33,716 bases of DNA. Source: Planctomycetia bacterium. Lineage in GTDB: Bacteria; Planctomycetota; Planctomycetia; Gemmatales; Gemmataceae. The stretch's first letter is position 1. Each line of letters starts with the position of its first letter. The DNA is taken from contig SYHD01000230.1 in assembly GCA_005799265.1 (NCBI GenBank), positions 1-33,716 of the forward strand, in the 5' to 3' direction. A program made the translations under genes and the position numbers. This document shows positions 31,155 to 33,716 of this stretch, in pieces. The notes beneath the pieces were generated by a model. It made no database searches. It was not told where the DNA came from and was given only the letters and a program-made list of their open reading frames with translations.

Positions 31155-31225
31155 GTTTAGCCCCGCGTCGCAGACGCGGGCGGGGTCACGACTATCGCGC
31201 CCGCGTCTGCGACGCGGGACTAAAC
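31155..31225. repeat. intra-operon palindrome, family C
   Basis: The 28-nt arms at 31155-31182 and 31198-31225 match at 27 of 28 positions around a 15-nt centre. The arm begins GTTTAGCCCCGCGTCGCAGA. The outer GTTTAG/CTAAAC ends are shared with family A. It lies between the Moco and FAD subunit genes, beginning 4 nt after the Moco-subunit stop. Confidence 0.92.
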
Positions 31226-31229
31226 CGCA

Positions 31230-33461
31230 TTAGTTCCGCCGCGTCGCCAGGGCGGCCAGCACACGTTCGGGAGTGAACGGGGCGTGTGCGACGCGGACGC
31301 CGATCGCGTTGAAGACGGCATTGCCGACCGCCGCCGCAGTCGAGATCGTCGGCGGTTCGCCGATGCCGATGACGCCGCGCTCGGGCATGTCATGCATGTG
31401 AACGTAGATCTGCGGCATATCCGCGATGCCGCCGAGCTTATAGAACTCCATGTCGGGATTGACCTGCCGGCCGGTCGCGCGGTCGTAGATGCACTCTTCG
31501 TAGATGGCGTAATTGATGCCCATGATGACGCCGCCAGCGACCTGGGATTCGCAAGCGAGCTTGTTGATGATGAGGCCGCAGTCCTGCACGGTCCAGAAGC
31601 GCGTGCACTTGACGACGCCCGTCTCGGTGTCCACTTTGACTTCGGCGATTTGCACGCCGCCGACGCCCTGATTGGTGAGGCGGGTCGACCATTCGTCGCG
31701 CAACGGAGCGCTATCTTGCAGTTCCTTCGCCGTGGGCCAATCGGCGTTGCCCTGAATGTTTGGCACGCCCAACTTCGCGCACGCCTGGGCGAACGGGATA
31801 CGGGCGTTGTTGTTGGCGCGATTGACGATGACGCCCGGCTCGATGGAGAGCATATTTGCTTGCGTGCCAAGCTGGCCCGCCAGTGCGGTCAGGAAAGCGT
31901 CGCGTGTCGTCTCGGCCGCCTTCAAGATCGCGGCTGAAGTCCCGGGCGCGGTCGTCGATCCGCCAGACGGCGTTGAAGGGCCATGCGAGCTATCGCCGAG
32001 GATGATCGTGATGTCGGTCGGCTGCAAGCCCAGCACTTCGGCGACGACGATTGCCATGAGGGTGCGTTGAGCGGTGCCGAGGTCCTGCGACGACGACTGT
32101 GCGACAACGCTGCCGTTGGCGTTGATAGTGATGCGGGTCGGGTTGGGGCCGCGTCCGCCGCCGCCCCAGGTGTGCAGGGCCACGCCGAGGCCGGTCTTGA
32201 TGACACCTTTGTCCTGACCAGGCGGATGCCAGGCGCGATCCCAGTTGCACATCTTGCGGATGATCTCGATCTCCGTCCGATAGATGGAGGCACGCTGGCC
32301 GGTGAAGTTGCGCGGATTGGCTTTCGCTTCCGCGACATCGTTCGGCGGCAAGTTGAGGAGTCGCATCGCCAGCGGATTGACGCCGAGGCGGGCGGCCAAG
32401 TCGTCGATCGCCTGTTCGGTGAGGACGCAGTTTTGCGGATGGCCGGGAGCGCGCATGGCACGGGCGGTCTGCACGTTGGTGCGCGCGATGCGATGGCCGC
32501 GTTTGATGTTGGGGACCGCGGGGCCATAGACGTAAGGGAGCAGACCGAAGTTGACGGTGGCGCCGCGGTTGACACCGCCGGTGCCGAAGCAATCGACTTC
32601 GTAGGCGTGGATGCGCCCTTCCTTGGTGCCGCCGATGCGGACGGTTCCATACGCCGACGGCCGGATGCCGCCGACGGTCACTTCCTCGGCGCGATCGAGC
32701 ATGAGCTTGACCGGTTGCCGCGTCGTCTTCGCCATTTCGGCAGCGGCGATGCCCTGGATGTCGGGGCCGAACTTGCTGCCGAACCCGCCGCCCATGTAGT
32801 TGCAAATGCACTTGACCTGGCCGGGCTTCAGTTTGAAGTGGACGCGCAACCCCTCGGCCGTATTGGGAACGGCTTGCGTCGAGGCCCACACGGTCAGGTT
32901 CTCTTGCTTGTCGTCCCACTCGGCGACGAGTCCGTGCGATTCGAGGCACTGGTGCGAGATAACCGCGATGCCGTAGGTTCCCTGATGGGTCTGCGCAAGT
33001 CCGTCGAAGGCCGTCGCGAAATTGTCGGTGACGAACTCGGCGACGGCGACAACGTTGTTCATGCCGGGAGCGCCGGCGGTGTTCGTGGTCGAGCGCAATG
33101 AGTCTTCTTCCTTGACGTGATGCGGCAGGACGGCGTACTCGACGCGGATGGCACGCAGGCAATCCTCGGCGTGCTCTTCCGTGTCGGCGCAGACGGCGAT
33201 GATTTCATCGCCTGCGAAGAATACCTCGGCGCCCGCCTTCTTGATGAGATAGAACGCGCGGAAGCCGGCGACTTTCTCGGCCGGCGCCGTGTCGATGGAC
33301 TTGATCGTCGCATGCGCGTGCGGCGAACGCAGGATCCTCGCGTGCAACATGCGCGGGCGGTTGATGTCGAAGCTGTATTTGGCGCGGCCGGTCGACTTCT
33401 CGACACCGTCCAGACGCTGAATCTTCGTGCCGATCAGTCGGCGATTGACTGGCCATGGCAT
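31230..33461 (-). CDS. xanthine dehydrogenase-family molybdopterin-binding subunit
   Basis: The 743-residue large subunit holds the molybdenum cofactor and the substrate site. The N-terminal a/b hammerhead domain has STGRAKYSFDINRPRMLHAR. Moco-binding segments are CNYMGGGFGSKFGPDIQGIA (about 245-265), MRAPGHPQN and QSSSQDLGTAQRTL. The catalytic Glu lies in GVIGIGEPPTIST near the C-terminus. The start ATG at 33461 has an AAGGGGGAACGAACC ribosome-binding site. Order and length resemble PaoC or YagR-type aldehyde oxidoreductases. Hairpins lie in both flanking intergenic gaps. Substrate not determined. Confidence 0.93.
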   Translation of the reverse strand: MPWPVNRRLIGTKIQRLDGVEKSTGRAKYSFDINRPRMLHARILRSPHAHATIKSIDTAPAEKVAGFRAFYLIKKAGAEVFFAGDEIIAVCADTEEHAEDCLRAIRVEYAVLPHHVKEEDSLRSTTNTAGAPGMNNVVAVAEFVTDNFATAFDGLAQTHQGTYGIAVISHQCLESHGLVAEWDDKQENLTVWASTQAVPNTAEGLRVHFKLKPGQVKCICNYMGGGFGSKFGPDIQGIAAAEMAKTTRQPVKLMLDRAEEVTVGGIRPSAYGTVRIGGTKEGRIHAYEVDCFGTGGVNRGATVNFGLLPYVYGPAVPNIKRGHRIARTNVQTARAMRAPGHPQNCVLTEQAIDDLAARLGVNPLAMRLLNLPPNDVAEAKANPRNFTGQRASIYRTEIEIIRKMCNWDRAWHPPGQDKGVIKTGLGVALHTWGGGGRGPNPTRITINANGSVVAQSSSQDLGTAQRTLMAIVVAEVLGLQPTDITIILGDSSHGPSTPSGGSTTAPGTSAAILKAAETTRDAFLTALAGQLGTQANMLSIEPGVIVNRANNNARIPFAQACAKLGVPNIQGNADWPTAKELQDSAPLRDEWSTRLTNQGVGGVQIAEVKVDTETGVVKCTRFWTVQDCGLIINKLACESQVAGGVIMGINYAIYEECIYDRATGRQVNPDMEFYKLGGIADMPQIYVHMHDMPERGVIGIGEPPTISTAAAVGNAVFNAIGVRVAHAPFTPERVLAALATRRN

Positions 33462-33484
33462 GGTTCGTTCCCCCTTGTGATATT

Positions 33485-33534
33485 GTGGCACGACGCTCCG
33501 CGTCGTGGAATTGCGACGCGGAGCGTCGCACCAC
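33485..33534. repeat. intra-operon palindrome, family D
   Basis: The 21-nt arms at 33485-33505 and 33514-33534 (core CGACGCTCCGCGTCG) match at 19 of 21 positions around an 8-nt centre. It starts 8 nt after the stop of the 2Fe-2S subunit gene and lies upstream of the Moco-subunit start. The core is itself self-complementary. Confidence 0.88.
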
Positions 33535-33542
33535 ATTGCGGT

Positions 33543-33716
33543 TTAGATTGTTCTCTTCTGGTTGCACAGGGCGTAGATGGCATCACGCATTTGTTCATAA
33601 GTGCCGCAGCGGCAGATGTTGCCTTGCAGGCCTTTTTCGACCTGGGCCGGCGTCGCTTGCGGATTGGCTTCGAGCACGGCTTTCATCGCGACCACGAAGC
33701 CCGGCGTGCAGAAACC
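33543..33716 (-). CDS. 2Fe-2S subunit of molybdenum hydroxylase, C-terminal part (runs off window)
   Basis: The last 57 residues of the small iron-sulfur subunit are present. GFCTPGFVVAMKAVLEANPQ gives the first Cys of the alpha-helical 2Fe-2S domain, and the final motif NICRCGTYEQMRDAIYAL carries CxC. The N-terminal plant-type 2Fe-2S domain, and any Tat signal that would place the enzyme in the periplasm, are outside the window. It is the first of the three visible operon genes (2Fe-2S, Moco, FAD). Confidence 0.93.
   Translation of the reverse strand, partial: GFCTPGFVVAMKAVLEANPQATPAQVEKGLQGNICRCGTYEQMRDAIYALCNQKRTI

Overview
The window looks like a chromosomal stretch of a planctomycete, most likely Gemmata-like (order Gemmatales). 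It is GC-rich and has a planctomycete-style small c-type cytochrome, a secreted papain-like peptidase, a large Asp-box (BNR) protein, secreted TPR/redoxin and thioredoxin-like proteins, a class III cyclase remnant with the membrane N-terminus I associate with planctomycetes, and very many intergenic palindromes. Genus assignment is inference; no rRNA or tRNA gene was seen.

Layout. 1-3.5 kb: 5' part of a MoxR AAA ATPase (minus), two small unknown genes, an ABC-2 permease, and a convergent AI-2E family permease. 3.6-8.3 kb: an S46 dipeptidyl-peptidase, a DUF4349-type lipoprotein, a 2-hydroxyacid dehydrogenase broken by a 40-nt hairpin, and a class III cyclase remnant that has lost its catalytic core. 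8.4-13 kb: MtaB (tRNA methylthiotransferase), a STAS protein, a zinc-ribbon protein, cytochrome c, a truncated response regulator with a small upstream partner, and TruD. 13.2-21.9 kb: a plus-strand row of a papain-like peptidase, an Asp-box protein, a Y1/HUH (RAYT-like) transposase, a TPR-redoxin protein and a cyanophycinase-like peptidase. 21.9-26.7 kb: an LptB-like ATPase with a long C-terminal extension, a DUF1028 protein, and a thioredoxin-fold protein without CxxC. 26.9-29.9 kb: a zeta-type toxin with its small partner, an OFA-family MFS transporter, and a DUF433/DUF5615 toxin-antitoxin pair. 30.1-33.7 kb: a minus-strand molybdenum hydroxylase operon (2Fe-2S, Moco and FAD subunits) whose FAD subunit resembles the 4Fe-4S-bearing PaoB type.

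The most notable signal is a dense set of intergenic inverted repeats, about a dozen in 34 kb and belonging to several sequence families. Many start within 2-16 nt of a stop codon. One family (26-bp arms) brackets the Y1 transposase exactly. It also supplies the transposase stop codon, recurs after the next gene, and shows a compensatory base change in its stem. Another hairpin sits inside the dehydrogenase gene, and removing its 40 nt restores the reading frame. Together these suggest an active or recently active REP/RAYT-type palindrome system that shapes 3' ends of genes and sometimes breaks genes.
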